Below are positions 45,269 to 54,838 of a stretch of 64,000 nt of DNA, piece after piece. Where the stretch lies: contig NZ_WPIN01000004.1 in assembly GCF_009754945.1 (NCBI RefSeq), positions 558,001 to 622,000 of the forward strand, written 5' to 3'. Position 1 is the stretch's first letter. Each line of letters opens with the position of its first letter. Under the pieces are notes generated by a model. The model did no database searches and was not told where the DNA came from. It saw only the letters and a list, made by a program, of their open reading frames with translations. This DNA is from Spirosoma arboris (lineage in GTDB: Bacteria > Bacteroidota > Bacteroidia > Cytophagales > Spirosomataceae). Both the position numbers and the translations under genes were made by a program.

Positions 45269-45310
45269 AATTACACCTACTGGTCGACAATTCCGCCAGT
45301 AGGTGTAATT
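45269..45310 (-). terminator. Terminator of the small HTH-like gene
   Basis: AATTACACCTACTGG (45269-45283) pairs exactly with CCAGTAGGTGTAATT (45296-45310) across a 12-base loop. It lies 25 bases after the stop of the gene at 45335-45733 on the minus strand and 26 bases before the phosphatase start. Confidence 0.75.
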
Positions 45311-45334
45311 TGTTAACAATCAGATAATTACTAA

Positions 45335-45733
45335 TTATACTTTGTCTAAAGCCTGATGCATCTTCAATAAATTTCGAACGGGCCAGTCGCTCTGATTATA
45401 GGATTCCAGTTGTGCTGTCTTAACAAGCAACTTTCGTTCTGTACGTCGGCGTTCTTCGGGACTTAACTTTTTTAGATTGATGGGTAAATCATGAAGCGCC
45501 TGATTTAACTGGACGCAGGCGGTAACTGGTAGCGTAAAATGAGCCGCTAATCGCTCAACATCCGATAATTTCCAGAGATCGGGTTTACTGCGTCGATTCC
45601 GGATAGCGTTACCACTCAAGCCCACGGCAATTCCTAACTGCTCATCGTTGAGCGAACACTCACGCAAACGCCACATAACGGCCTGATAATTATTGACAAA
45701 TGAGTGTAGTGTAGTTCGTAAATAGTCTATCAA
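45335..45733 (-). CDS. Small HTH-like protein of unknown function
   Basis: A 132-residue soluble protein that I do not recognise. The central part, LNDEQLGIAVGLSGNAIRNRRSKPDLWKLSDVERLAAHF, has the spacing of a helix-turn-helix of the XRE/Cro type (recognition helix near GNAIRNRRSK, followed by a helix that senses fold packing). The C-terminal third is basic (PEERRRTERKLLV). A DNA-binding regulator is plausible but not shown. It has its own terminator and about 290 bases upstream, so it is probably monocistronic. Confidence 0.5.
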   Translation of the reverse strand: MIDYLRTTLHSFVNNYQAVMWRLRECSLNDEQLGIAVGLSGNAIRNRRSKPDLWKLSDVERLAAHFTLPVTACVQLNQALHDLPINLKKLSPEERRRTERKLLVKTAQLESYNQSDWPVRNLLKMHQALDKV

Positions 45734-45950
45734 CGTCGTAAGATTTTAGGTGAATGCAGATTTAATTAATGCAAGCTGATGTTCTCTCAAATGGGCTAGT
45801 GATGTGAGTATGGCTGGCCCGCTTCAACAAATGGCAGCAAGGGAATTAACACAGCAATCAACTACTTACTCAATATTGCACATACAACATTCATGCCGTT
45901 GTGTACTTATTTTTCTATAGTGGGTAATATGCATGTTTAAAAAAAATAAA

Positions 45951-46007
45951 TTCCATAAATAAAAAGTCACCCTATAATTTATATAGAGTGACTTTTTATT
46001 TATGGAA
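45951..46007 (-). terminator. Terminator of ileS
   Basis: TTCCATAAATAAAAAGTCAC (from 45951) and its complement (to 46007) form 26-base arms with one mismatch around a short AT loop. It lies just after the ileS stop (46021) on the minus strand. Confidence 0.85.
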
Positions 46008-46020
46008 AAAACTATTGACG

Positions 46021-49000
46021 TTACACTCTGTCTACCTTAAGCCTTAATTGGAATTCATCCATTTCAATCTCAACAGCAGAGCCATTTAGATCACTGACTA
46101 AATCCAGTGAAACCGCCTGAACTTCCTGGCGGATATACTCCTGATTGCTCTCAATAGCTGTGGCCAGTGTTTCATCATTCCGCTCAAGTTCAATGCGAAT
46201 TTTGTCGGTTACCGAGAAATCGCGGTCTTTACGCAGATTTTGAACACGATTCACAAAATCGCGGGCGATGCCTTCTCCGCGCAGTTCGTCTGTAACATTA
46301 ACATCCAGCGCAACGGTTAAACCACCTTCACTGGCAACGAGCCAGCCTGGAATGTCTTCCGTTAGAATCTCTACATCGGCTAATTGTAAATCGTAAGCGC
46401 CTAGTTGTAAGCTGTTGGCTTCCTCCAGTTGCTTCAACTGCTCAGGTGTCATAGCGGTGATTACAGCCGCAACATCTTTCATCTGTTTCCCAAACTTGGG
46501 ACCAAGGGCCTTGAAGTTTGGTTTTACTTTTTTCTTCAGAATGCCGCTGGCATCGTCGACAAACTCAACGGCTTTCACATTCACTTCCGACATAATTATC
46601 GGGCTTACGTGCTCAATTTGCCGACGCGTATCGGTGTTTAGCACCGGAACCAGTACGCGACTTAGAGGCTGCCGAACTTTTAATTTATGGCCTTTCCGCA
46701 AAGAATGTACCAAAGATGAAACTTGTTGCGCCAGTTCCATTGACCGTTCGAGTTCTGTGTCGATCAGGTTTTGATTGGCAACCGGGAAATTTGTGAGATG
46801 CACCGAAGCATCATTCGTGCCAATCCCTGTTAAATTTCGATAAAGCCAGTCGGCGTAGAACGGCGCGATGGGCGACATCAGTTGTGATACAGTTGTCAGA
46901 CATTCGTGCAGTGTTTCGTATGCGGCCTGTTTATCGGTCGTTAACTCACCTTGCCAGAAACGTCTGCGTGATAACCGGACGTACCAGTTCGACAATTGAT
47001 CATTCACAAAATCCTGAACGGCCCGCCCAGCTTTAGTCGGGTTATAACTATCGAATTGCTCTTCAACTTCGAGTACCAGCGATTGCAGCTTGGACAAAAT
47101 CCAGCGGTCCAATTCAGGGCGTTGGGCTACTGGAACAGTACGTCCGGCAAACGAAAACTTGTCCAGATTGGCGTAGAGTGCGAAGAAGTTATACGTATTG
47201 GATAAGGTTCCAAACAACTTCCGCTGCACTTCACCAATGCCATCCGTATTGAATTTCAGGTTATCCCAGGGCTCAGCGTTGGTGATCATGTACCAGCGTG
47301 TAGCATCGGGACCATACTTGGCTAACGTAGCAAATGGGTCAACGGCGTTGCCCAACCGCTTCGACATTTTGTTGCCGTTCTTGTCCAACACCAACCCTGT
47401 CGAAACCACGTTTTTAAACGCTACCGAATCGAACAGCATCACTCCGATAGCATGGAGTGTGAAGAACCAGCCGCGTGTTTGGTCAACGCCCTCGGAGATA
47501 AAATCAGCCGGGAACGCTTTTTTGAAGATGTCCTGATTCTCGAACGGATAATGCCACTGCGCATACGGCATCGCTCCCGAATCGAACCAAACGTCAATCA
47601 GGTCAGATTCCCGCTGCATCACCTGGCCACTTTCCGATACGAAATACACTTCGTCAACATAAGGACGGTGAAGATCGTAGTCTCCCGACGCAAGTTTCTG
47701 CAGAAACTCGCCGTTCTTCGCTTGCTGCTCAGCCGTCAGTTTGCCAGATTCCTGCGCTTTCGCGACATGTTTCTTCATGTCGTCAACTGAACCGATGCAA
47801 ACCTCTTCGCCTGTTTCGCTTCGCCAGATGGGTAATGGTGTCCCCCAGAAACGGCTACGACTGAGGTTCCAGTCCACAAGATTTTCGAGCCAGTTGCCGA
47901 AGCGACCTGTGCCCGTACTTTCGGGTTGCCAGTTGATGGTTTTGTTCAGTTCAACCAGTCGATCTTTCTTCGCCGTTGTCCGGATAAACCAGCTATCGAG
48001 CGGATAATACAAAATCGGTTTATCCGTCCGCCAGCAGTGTGGGTAAGGGTGTTCATATTTCTCAACCCGGAACGCTTTGTTTTCTTCTTTCAGCTTGATC
48101 GCGATGAGCACATCGGTCGGTTTGAAATCAGGGTCTTCACGTTCTTCGTCAGAGTAATACTCTTCTTTCACATATCGTCCGGCATAATCTGTGATTTCAT
48201 CCACAAACTGGCCGTGTTTATCCACAATCGGTACATCTTTTCCCGTCTCATCCTTGACCATGATCGGCGGGATACCCGCAGCTTGTGCTACCCGAAAGTC
48301 ATCGGCACCAAAAGTAGGCGAGGTATGAACAATCCCCGTACCATCTTCGGTTGTCACGAAATCGCCCAGAATAACCCGGAAAGCTGGCTTGTCTGGCTGC
48401 ACATATGGCATCAATTGCTCGTATTCAATGCCTTCGAGATGCTGGCCTTTAAACTCAGATACAATGGTCCAGGGCGTTATTTTATCCGTAGGTAGGTAAG
48501 CATCGAAGGCAGGACTGTTACGCGAATCGACTTTGCCTTTCTCGTTCAACCAACGTCCCACTAAGTTTTTCGCCATCACCACATGCACAACTACATGTGT
48601 GTACGGGTTGATGGTTTTTACCATCACATAGTCTATGTTGGCACCAACGGTCAGAGCTGAGTTGGCAGGCAATGTCCAGGGCGTAGTAGTCCAGGCCAGG
48701 ATATAGATGTCGGCATCGGCAGAATCGAAAAACAAAAAGCCCGATTTGCCGCTGGGTTTCACCTTAAACTGAGCCACAATAGTTGTGTCGCGCACATCTT
48801 TGTAGGTACCCGGCATGTTCAACTCGTGCGAACTCAGACCTGTACCTGCCTTTGGAGAATACGGCTGAATGGTATAGCCTTTGTACAGCAAGTTCTTGTC
48901 GTACAATTGCTTGAGCAAATACCAGACCGATTCAATGTACTCATTTTTGTACGTGACGTACGGGTTATCCAGATCCACCCAATAGCCCATTTTCTGGGTC

Positions 49001-49425
49001 AGGTCGTTCCACTGATCCGTAAACCGCATGACCGTTTCGCGGCATTTGCGGTTATAGTCTTCCACGCTAATACCGCCTTCCGACTCTGGTTTGCCGATGT
49101 GGTCTTTGGTAATACCCAATTCTTTTTCAACCTGCAATTCAATGGGTAGACCATGCGTATCCCAGCCGCCTTTCCGCTCGACCTGAAAGCCTTGCAGTGT
49201 TTTGTAGCGGCAGAAAATGTCCTTGATCGTCCGGGCCATTACGTGGTGAATACCCGGCGTCCCATTGGCTGAGGGTGGTCCTTCGTAGAACGTAAAGGTG
49301 GGTTGTCCATCGCGGATCGCCACCGACTGTTCAAATACCTGATTCTGATTCCAGTAAGTCAGTACCTCGGCTGCAATCTGCGCGTAGTCGAGGGACTCAT
49401 ATTGTTGGTACTTCACGCCTGGCAT
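46021..49425 (-). CDS. ileS: Isoleucyl-tRNA synthetase
   Basis: Charges and proofreads tRNA-Ile. The 1134 residues fit the longer, eukaryote-like IleS type: HIGH-like motif in PPSANGTPGIHHVMAR, a CP1 editing domain (TTPWTLPANSALTV, GIVHTSPTFGADD), KMSKS as NGNKMSKRLGN, and an anticodon-binding domain with a long C-terminal extension (KVRQPLSRVLVP onward). The longer form is seen in some IleS linked to mupirocin insensitivity; that is family knowledge, untested here. ATG at 49425. Confidence 0.97.
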   Translation of the reverse strand: MPGVKYQQYESLDYAQIAAEVLTYWNQNQVFEQSVAIRDGQPTFTFYEGPPSANGTPGIHHVMARTIKDIFCRYKTLQGFQVERKGGWDTHGLPIELQVEKELGITKDHIGKPESEGGISVEDYNRKCRETVMRFTDQWNDLTQKMGYWVDLDNPYVTYKNEYIESVWYLLKQLYDKNLLYKGYTIQPYSPKAGTGLSSHELNMPGTYKDVRDTTIVAQFKVKPSGKSGFLFFDSADADIYILAWTTTPWTLPANSALTVGANIDYVMVKTINPYTHVVVHVVMAKNLVGRWLNEKGKVDSRNSPAFDAYLPTDKITPWTIVSEFKGQHLEGIEYEQLMPYVQPDKPAFRVILGDFVTTEDGTGIVHTSPTFGADDFRVAQAAGIPPIMVKDETGKDVPIVDKHGQFVDEITDYAGRYVKEEYYSDEEREDPDFKPTDVLIAIKLKEENKAFRVEKYEHPYPHCWRTDKPILYYPLDSWFIRTTAKKDRLVELNKTINWQPESTGTGRFGNWLENLVDWNLSRSRFWGTPLPIWRSETGEEVCIGSVDDMKKHVAKAQESGKLTAEQQAKNGEFLQKLASGDYDLHRPYVDEVYFVSESGQVMQRESDLIDVWFDSGAMPYAQWHYPFENQDIFKKAFPADFISEGVDQTRGWFFTLHAIGVMLFDSVAFKNVVSTGLVLDKNGNKMSKRLGNAVDPFATLAKYGPDATRWYMITNAEPWDNLKFNTDGIGEVQRKLFGTLSNTYNFFALYANLDKFSFAGRTVPVAQRPELDRWILSKLQSLVLEVEEQFDSYNPTKAGRAVQDFVNDQLSNWYVRLSRRRFWQGELTTDKQAAYETLHECLTTVSQLMSPIAPFYADWLYRNLTGIGTNDASVHLTNFPVANQNLIDTELERSMELAQQVSSLVHSLRKGHKLKVRQPLSRVLVPVLNTDTRRQIEHVSPIIMSEVNVKAVEFVDDASGILKKKVKPNFKALGPKFGKQMKDVAAVITAMTPEQLKQLEEANSLQLGAYDLQLADVEILTEDIPGWLVASEGGLTVALDVNVTDELRGEGIARDFVNRVQNLRKDRDFSVTDKIRIELERNDETLATAIESNQEYIRQEVQAVSLDLVSDLNGSAVEIEMDEFQLRLKVDRV

Positions 49426-49490
49426 AATCGAAAAGCACGATTTATCTCCTGTCAGAACCGGAGCTTGTCGTGCGGTTAAAAAATAATTGG

Positions 49491-49498
49491 CAAAGATA
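49491..49498 (-). promoter_or_regulatory. -7 box for ileS
   Basis: The minus strand reads TATCTTTG (TAnnTTTG), about 65 bases before the ileS ATG. The upstream -33 element is not evident. Confidence 0.45.
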
Positions 49499-49547
49499 CG
49501 GAAATTTAGGGCATAGGGTGGGTCGCGAATGACTCCACATTTCTAGT

Positions 49548-49555
49548 TACCTTTG
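49548..49555 (+). promoter_or_regulatory. -7 box of the second toxin-antitoxin locus
   Basis: TACCTTTG, a full TAnnTTTG match, in the context TTACCTTTGTATAA. The first PIN locus has TTACCTTTATAC in the same position relative to its antitoxin. Confidence 0.5.
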
Positions 49556-49621
49556 TATAAAGGCTGAACAAAGTATCTGGTTTATAACGTTCATAGTTCA
49601 CAGGCATAGCTTTTTAGTTGT

Positions 49622-49861
49622 ATGGAAAATAACCTGCATAGTCCACTTACTGAGCCTCAACTTGATTTACTGAAGATGTTTTCTCATAAGGTGGATGACG
49701 CCGATTGGGTGGCTATTAAGCGTATGATTGTTCATTATTTTGCTCAAAAAGCCATTGAAGGAGCCGATCAGGTTTGGGACGAGCAAAACTGGGACGATCA
49801 AAAAGTAGACGAGATTTTAAACACTCATTTACGGACGCCTTATAAGCCAGCCAGATACTAA
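49622..49861 (+). CDS. Putative antitoxin of the second PIN pair
   Basis: A 79-residue helical, acidic protein. IVHYFAQKAIEGADQVWDEQ corresponds to LTKHFAQKAEAEAERI in the antitoxin at 2598, and the leading SEPQLDLLKMF-like helix (LTEPQLDLLKMFSHKVDDADW) corresponds to LSNAQALLLQLFERDLSESEL. This supports a shared ancestor. Here the toxin gene follows after 99 bases instead of overlapping. The tail (RTPYKPARY) is short and basic and may be the toxin-blocking part. No known antitoxin family is recognised. Confidence 0.65.
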   Translation: MENNLHSPLTEPQLDLLKMFSHKVDDADWVAIKRMIVHYFAQKAIEGADQVWDEQNWDDQKVDEILNTHLRTPYKPARY

Positions 49862-49960
49862 TTTCCATATTGGCAAACCTGTATTTTGTCATACATTTGC
49901 TCGACAAACACCAATGCCGACAAAGGGGCTGAAAGCAATGGGTAAGTTTGCTTAACAGCC

Positions 49961-50413
49961 ATGTCATCTTTATTGGAATACCCTCAGGCAACATCTCTTA
50001 AAGTTGTCATTGATACCAACGTTCTGTTGGTTGCTATCTCCAGTCGTTCGCCTTATCACGCTATCTATCAGTCATTTATTAATGAGTTGTTCACGCTCTG
50101 CGTGACGACTGACATGTTGGAAGAATATGAAGAAATTCTAAACCAACGACTCGGCGTGGAGAGAACCCGCTACGTGTTAGAAACAATCGATAATGCACCT
50201 AACACATTGCCTGTCACACGATACTACAGATGGGAACTGATAACCGTCGATCCCGACGATAATAAATTCGTTGATTGTGCCCTGGCCTGTAATGCTGATT
50301 ATATCGTTACAAATGATGGGCATTTTGGGGTATTGAAGACGCTTCCGTTTCCTAAAGTTAATATCATACCTGCCGACGAGCTGCTGAGTCTTATTGAGTC
50401 TATCAATTCGTAA
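49961..50413 (+). CDS. PIN-domain ribonuclease toxin, second locus
   Basis: A 150-residue PIN protein, paralogous to the one at 2855. The first acidic residue is Asp18 in VVIDTNVLL, then TDMLEEYEEIL, DPDDNKFVDCA (identical block) and DYIVTNDGHFG. Relative to the first toxin, the final TDD is TND. The extra 12 N-terminal residues before LKVVIDTN come from the ATG at 49961; no better start is apparent. RNA cleavage is expected from the family; the target is unknown. Confidence 0.85.
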   Translation: MSSLLEYPQATSLKVVIDTNVLLVAISSRSPYHAIYQSFINELFTLCVTTDMLEEYEEILNQRLGVERTRYVLETIDNAPNTLPVTRYYRWELITVDPDDNKFVDCALACNADYIVTNDGHFGVLKTLPFPKVNIIPADELLSLIESINS

Positions 50414-50537
50414 GTTGTTGAATAAAAGGGCAGGACTAAACCGCTCATGTAATTCGCCTTGCCTGACCAAGGTACAAATCAGTACCTTGAAGCCTTATCA
50501 ATCATTTATTTCCTAAACACTTATCAACAACTAAATC

Positions 50538-51650
50538 ATGAAAAGAACTACGTTGCTATTCAGCGCATTTTGCCTGTATTTGAGTTCGTTATCGGCTATT
50601 GCTCAACTCAGATTTCCTGCGGATGGCGGGAATAAAAAAGCATCTGTAAGTGAAGATATTGGCATTACAGCCGTGACCATTCAGTACAATCGCCCGGCAT
50701 TGAAAGGACGTGAGGGTAAAATTTGGGGTCAACTGGTGCACTATGGATTTAAAGATTTAAACTTCGGTACTAGTAAGGAAGCGCCCTGGCGGGCGGGTGC
50801 CAATGAGAACACGACCATTTCATTCAGCACCGACGTAACGATTGAAGGTAAACCCTTAGCCGCCGGAACCTATGGCCTGATGATGGGTGTGCAGGAAAAT
50901 GATGTGACGGTTGTTTTCTCGAAAAATGCCAGTTCGTGGGGTAGCTATTTCTATGATCCTAAGGAAGATGCGCTACGTGTTACGGTGAAGCCAATCAAAG
51001 ATCAGCCAACCGTCGAGCGGCTTAGGTACGAGTTTATGAATGAAACCGATAGTTCAGCCGTAGTTGCGTTGCTCTGGGAAAAATGGGTAATTCCGTTTAC
51101 CGTGAAGGTTAATCTGGTGCAAACCCAACTGGTGTCACTACGTAACGAGCTGCGGGGCGAAAAAGGCTTTAGAGCCGATGCCTATCAACAAGCGGCTGCC
51201 TATACCGCCGACCATAAAACGGATCTTGAAGAAGGCCTTCGCTGGGCTGATTATTCGATTAATGGCCAGTTTGTGGGCGAAAAGACGTTTGGCACGCTAA
51301 GTACCAAAGCGCGTATACTTACCCTGATGAATCGAAGTGCGGAAGCTGATGCACTCATGAAAGAAGCAATACCGCTGGCCAGCTTGCAGGAGTCGTATCA
51401 ATATGGTCGGCAACTCATCGGCCAGAAAAAATCAAAAGAAGCATTAATGCACTTTCAGGAAGTAGCGAAAAAATACCCGAACGTATTCATCTCGGATATG
51501 GGACTGATGCGGGCTTACTCAGCCGTTGGTGATTATAAGTCGGCTACGGACTGGGGCAAAAAAGCACTCGCACTCGCTCCGGATGCAGCTAATAAAGCCA
51601 ATGTGGAACGGTTACTCGGCGTGTTGAGTCAAGGGAAAGATGTGAATTAA
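50538..51650 (+). CDS. DUF2911 protein with C-terminal TPR-like region
   Basis: A 370-residue secreted protein with a signal peptide (TLLFSAFCLYLSSLSAIAQ). The DUF2911 domain (about 25-175) includes ITIQYNRPALKGREGKIWG-type sequence (VTIQYNRPALKGREGKIWG), APWRAGANENTTISFS and AAGTYGLMM. The C-terminal half is helical with repeats such as SKEALMHFQEVAKKYPN and DYKSATDWGKKALALAP, consistent with TPRs. Common in Bacteroidota; function not established. Convergent with the OmpA gene across a large palindrome. Confidence 0.85.
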   Translation: MKRTTLLFSAFCLYLSSLSAIAQLRFPADGGNKKASVSEDIGITAVTIQYNRPALKGREGKIWGQLVHYGFKDLNFGTSKEAPWRAGANENTTISFSTDVTIEGKPLAAGTYGLMMGVQENDVTVVFSKNASSWGSYFYDPKEDALRVTVKPIKDQPTVERLRYEFMNETDSSAVVALLWEKWVIPFTVKVNLVQTQLVSLRNELRGEKGFRADAYQQAAAYTADHKTDLEEGLRWADYSINGQFVGEKTFGTLSTKARILTLMNRSAEADALMKEAIPLASLQESYQYGRQLIGQKKSKEALMHFQEVAKKYPNVFISDMGLMRAYSAVGDYKSATDWGKKALALAPDAANKANVERLLGVLSQGKDVN

Positions 51651-51652
51651 TA

Positions 51653-51755
51653 TCACCTCACCCCCAGCCCCTCTCCTAAAACAGGAGAGGGGTGAAAAAT
51701 AGGGTAATTGAGTTCCCCCTCTCCTGTTTTAGGAGAGGGGGTAGGGGTGAGGTGA
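51653..51755. repeat. Nested palindrome, CCTCTCCT/AGGAGAGG family
   Basis: Arms 51653-51692 and 51715-51755 are complementary with a few mismatches, and each arm is itself a hairpin (CCTCTCCTAAAACAGGAGAGG is 21 bases split as stem, AAAA, stem). It therefore can fold as one long stem or as two hairpins. It lies between convergent stops (51650 and 51760). A relative lies inside mutB at 3962. Confidence 0.85.
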
Positions 51756-51759
51756 ACAC

Positions 51760-53166
51760 TTAAATCGCCAGAATCACAAACTCCACCCGGCGGTTGACCT
51801 TCCGCTCTTCATCCGTTCCTTTAGTTAGAATAGGTCGTGTGTCACCGTAGCCCACGGTTTGGATTCGGTCGATGTCGATGCCTTTCTGAACCAGATAGCG
51901 CTGACAGGCAATGACCCGGTCGCGGGAGAGTTGCAGGTTTTTGTCGTGGTCACCTATGATATCGGTGTGTCCTTCGAGTCGGATACTCATATTTGGATTG
52001 TCCTGCATCATGGAAACCAACTTGTCTAACTCAGCATAGGAGGCTGAGAGCAGATCCGATTTCGACATCTCGAAATAAATGTTCTTCAGCGTTACTTTAT
52101 CGCCCACGGCTAAGGGTGTGAGCGCAATATCTCGTGTGAGTTTTTGACCGCCGGCTATTTTGCTTAAATCCAATACACCACTAGCCGACTGATAGCCTCG
52201 TGCCGATGCGATATAGGTGTAAACCTGACCTTTTTGCAGACTCATTCTGTAGGCTCCAGTTGAGGCAAAACTCTGCACAGAGTCGATAGCCTGCTTGCTG
52301 GCCGAAAGTTGATAGTCGATCGTGGCTGTAACGGGACGCTTGTTTTTTGCATCGCTTACGATGCCCGATACGTTCACAATCGTGATTACGGGTGTTGGAG
52401 CAGGAGTCGGTTTAGTTTTTGGAGACTCCATTTCACCACCCGATTCGCCCGACGGAGCTGGAGGTAGATTTGTTTTCTTTTTGGGAAGGTTAGGTACGGG
52501 CGTTGGTTTTTGTGCTGGCTTAGTTGGGGGATTATAAACGATTGGGTCGGCAGGGTTATTGACGTAGAGGTTGTAGATATTCCAGCAAACGATCTGATCA
52601 TAGTCGTTGCATTCAAACAAATCAAAATTTTCCAACCCTTTGTCTAATCGCTCAAAATAGAGTGTGAATGTGACTTTATCGCCAGGGAGCGTGGTTATTC
52701 CTTCTTGAATTCTTTGGCCATTTCGATCGAGTTTAGGAGTTATTGATTTCAAGGGGATGCCCTCAGCTTTGAGGAACCCAAACTTCCTGGCTCCATTCGC
52801 AGCTACCAGTTGCCCGGCTGGATCGAATTCAATGAATTCCTGTCCCATTAGCTGGCCATTTCGGTCTCTCTGGGGCTGGTTTGTATTGACAAATGTCAGA
52901 TTCAAAATGGTGTAATCCTTTGTCAGGCGAATGCTATTGACGGTTACACCAGGATCGGCGGATCGACCAGACCCCGGTTGAGTACCTGAATTGGGGTAAT
53001 TACCCGACTGATTGCCTGAGTTTGGATACGTATCATCGGGCGATTGCTGCCCACTGGGTGGGTATTGTTGCCCACCACCCGACGGGTAACCGGATGGATA
53101 AGAGCCAAACATACAGGATGAAGTAAACCCGGCCAGAAAGAGGAAAAGGAAGAAGCGTTGCCGCAT
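51760..53166 (-). CDS. OmpA-family lipoprotein
   Basis: A 468-residue protein with a lipobox (FLAGFTSSC, Cys18) after MRQRFFLFLF. A Gly/Ser/Tyr/Pro low-complexity stretch (about 20-70) follows, then a beta-rich domain, a Pro/Lys linker, an Ig-like carboxypeptidase-regulatory-like repeat (VSGIVSDAKNKRPVTATIDY) and a C-terminal OmpA peptidoglycan-binding domain (LEGHTDIIGDHDKNLQLSRDRVIACQ, VGYGDTRPI). It probably tethers the outer membrane to peptidoglycan. The ATG at 53166 is chosen over a longer frame because the signal peptide starts there. Confidence 0.88.
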   Translation of the reverse strand: MRQRFFLFLFLAGFTSSCMFGSYPSGYPSGGGQQYPPSGQQSPDDTYPNSGNQSGNYPNSGTQPGSGRSADPGVTVNSIRLTKDYTILNLTFVNTNQPQRDRNGQLMGQEFIEFDPAGQLVAANGARKFGFLKAEGIPLKSITPKLDRNGQRIQEGITTLPGDKVTFTLYFERLDKGLENFDLFECNDYDQIVCWNIYNLYVNNPADPIVYNPPTKPAQKPTPVPNLPKKKTNLPPAPSGESGGEMESPKTKPTPAPTPVITIVNVSGIVSDAKNKRPVTATIDYQLSASKQAIDSVQSFASTGAYRMSLQKGQVYTYIASARGYQSASGVLDLSKIAGGQKLTRDIALTPLAVGDKVTLKNIYFEMSKSDLLSASYAELDKLVSMMQDNPNMSIRLEGHTDIIGDHDKNLQLSRDRVIACQRYLVQKGIDIDRIQTVGYGDTRPILTKGTDEERKVNRRVEFVILAI

Positions 53167-53403
53167 AAGTACAAGAAACAAATAGTTAATAATCAAGCAG
53201 TAAAGAACGGGAAATTCAGTTGAAACAAAATCCGTAGTTATCGCTACGTTAGTTATCGGTATGAGACGGTGAGAGGGGTAGAATAGTGACAGAAAAGAGG
53301 TATAATCTTTAGCTGGGCAAGCGGTTTACAGGTAAAAAGAATAGTAAAAATCACTACGCCAGATCTTCTGTAGCATATGAATCGTCCCTGAACCTTGCCG
53401 ATT

Positions 53404-54822
53404 ATGTCAACTGAAAAAAAATCAACTGTCTCCCGGAGAAAATTCATTGATCTGGCAGCTAAAGGTACCCTCGCATCATCTGCAATCATCAGTGGTTTTC
53501 CGACGATTGTACCCGCTTCGGTATTTGGTAAAAATGCCCCCAGCAACCGAATCAATGTGGCCGCTATTGGTACCGGACGTATCTCCCGTGGGCACGACAT
53601 GCCGGGCGTTTGGCAGTACGATAACGCACTCATTATGGCCGTTTGCGACCTGGACAGCAAACGGGCCGAAGAAGCGAAGCAACTCGTTAATGGCGTGTAT
53701 GCCAAGAAAACAGGTAAGGATAATTACGATGGCGTTCGGGCTTATACCGATTATCGCGAATTGTTACTCAATAAAGATATTGACGCTGTCATTGTCAGCA
53801 CCCCAGATCACTGGCACGCGCCTATTGTGATTGATGCTGTTCGGGCTAAGAAGGATGTTTATATGCAGAAACCTGCGTCGCTCACCATTGCCGAAGGACG
53901 CATGATGGCCGACGCGGTGAAACAATCTGGTCAGATTGTGCAGGTGGGCAGCCAGCAACGCTCGTCGGAGCAGTTTCGATATGCTGCCGAATTGGTACGT
54001 AATGGCCGGATTGGCGAGTTGAAAACTGTATATGTTGGTCTGCCGGGTGATCCATCGGGCGATGAAGAACCGCAAATGCCCGTCCCGAAAAACCTCAACT
54101 ACGACATGTGGCTCGGCACAACACCCGAAGTGTATTATACCGAAAAACGGGTGCATCCGCAGGTTGGTTATGACCGTCCGGGCTGGTTGCGTTGCGAGCA
54201 ATTTGGCGCAGGTATGATTACCGGCTGGGGTGCGCACCACGTTGATTCAGCGCACTGGGCTATGGATACGGAACATACTGGCCCGATTGAAATATGGGGC
54301 CACGCCGATTTCCCAAAAAGTGGTTTGTGGGATGTACATGGCATCTTCAAAACCGAAGCCATGTATGCGAATGGCGTACACATGATCGTAACCAACGAAA
54401 TAGCTAACGGCATTCGGTTTGAAGGAACAAAGGGCTGGATTTTCGTTTCGCGGGGTGATGCGGCTGTGACGGCCAGTGACCCGATTGCCAAACAAAACGC
54501 GGCCAAGAAACTCGATGCCAGTGATCCAAAAATCCTGACGTCGGTTATTGGACCCAACGAAACTCACCTGACTGTCAGCAAGGAGCATCACGGCAACTGG
54601 CTGGAAAGTATCGTAAGCCGAAAAGAACCCATCGCTCCTGCCGAAGTGGGCCACCGTTCGTGCTCAGCCTGTTTGTTACATCATGCAGCCATGAAACTGA
54701 ACCGCAAACTGTATTGGGACCCCAAGAAGGAACAATTCAAAAATGATCCCGAAGCCAACAAACTCCTATCGCGTCCGCAACGGGCACCCTACGCGATTAA
54801 AATGGTAGCGTCAGCCAAATAA
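53404..54822 (+). CDS. Gfo/Idh/MocA oxidoreductase with Tat-type signal, copy 1
   Basis: A 472-residue NAD(P)-dependent dehydrogenase-type protein. A twin-arginine signal (SRRKFIDLAAKGTLASSAI) leads into a Rossmann fold with AAIGTGRISRGHDMPG, AVCDLDSKR and VSTPDHWHAPI, then KPASLTIAEGRMM for the lysine of the family, and the C-terminal oxidoreductase domain. Likely periplasmic, acting on sugars or inositol-like compounds with a pre-bound cofactor. The ATG at 53404 is used (the frame opens at 53395). First of three adjacent members; a palindrome separates it from the next. Confidence 0.9.
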   Translation: MSTEKKSTVSRRKFIDLAAKGTLASSAIISGFPTIVPASVFGKNAPSNRINVAAIGTGRISRGHDMPGVWQYDNALIMAVCDLDSKRAEEAKQLVNGVYAKKTGKDNYDGVRAYTDYRELLLNKDIDAVIVSTPDHWHAPIVIDAVRAKKDVYMQKPASLTIAEGRMMADAVKQSGQIVQVGSQQRSSEQFRYAAELVRNGRIGELKTVYVGLPGDPSGDEEPQMPVPKNLNYDMWLGTTPEVYYTEKRVHPQVGYDRPGWLRCEQFGAGMITGWGAHHVDSAHWAMDTEHTGPIEIWGHADFPKSGLWDVHGIFKTEAMYANGVHMIVTNEIANGIRFEGTKGWIFVSRGDAAVTASDPIAKQNAAKKLDASDPKILTSVIGPNETHLTVSKEHHGNWLESIVSRKEPIAPAEVGHRSCSACLLHHAAMKLNRKLYWDPKKEQFKNDPEANKLLSRPQRAPYAIKMVASAK

Positions 54823-54838
54823 TCTTAATTAATTAGTT

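Noticed and set aside
53253..53705. Minus-strand ORF before the first Gfo/Idh gene
   Set aside because: It overlaps the real gene on the other strand and reads like antisense; no family sequence.
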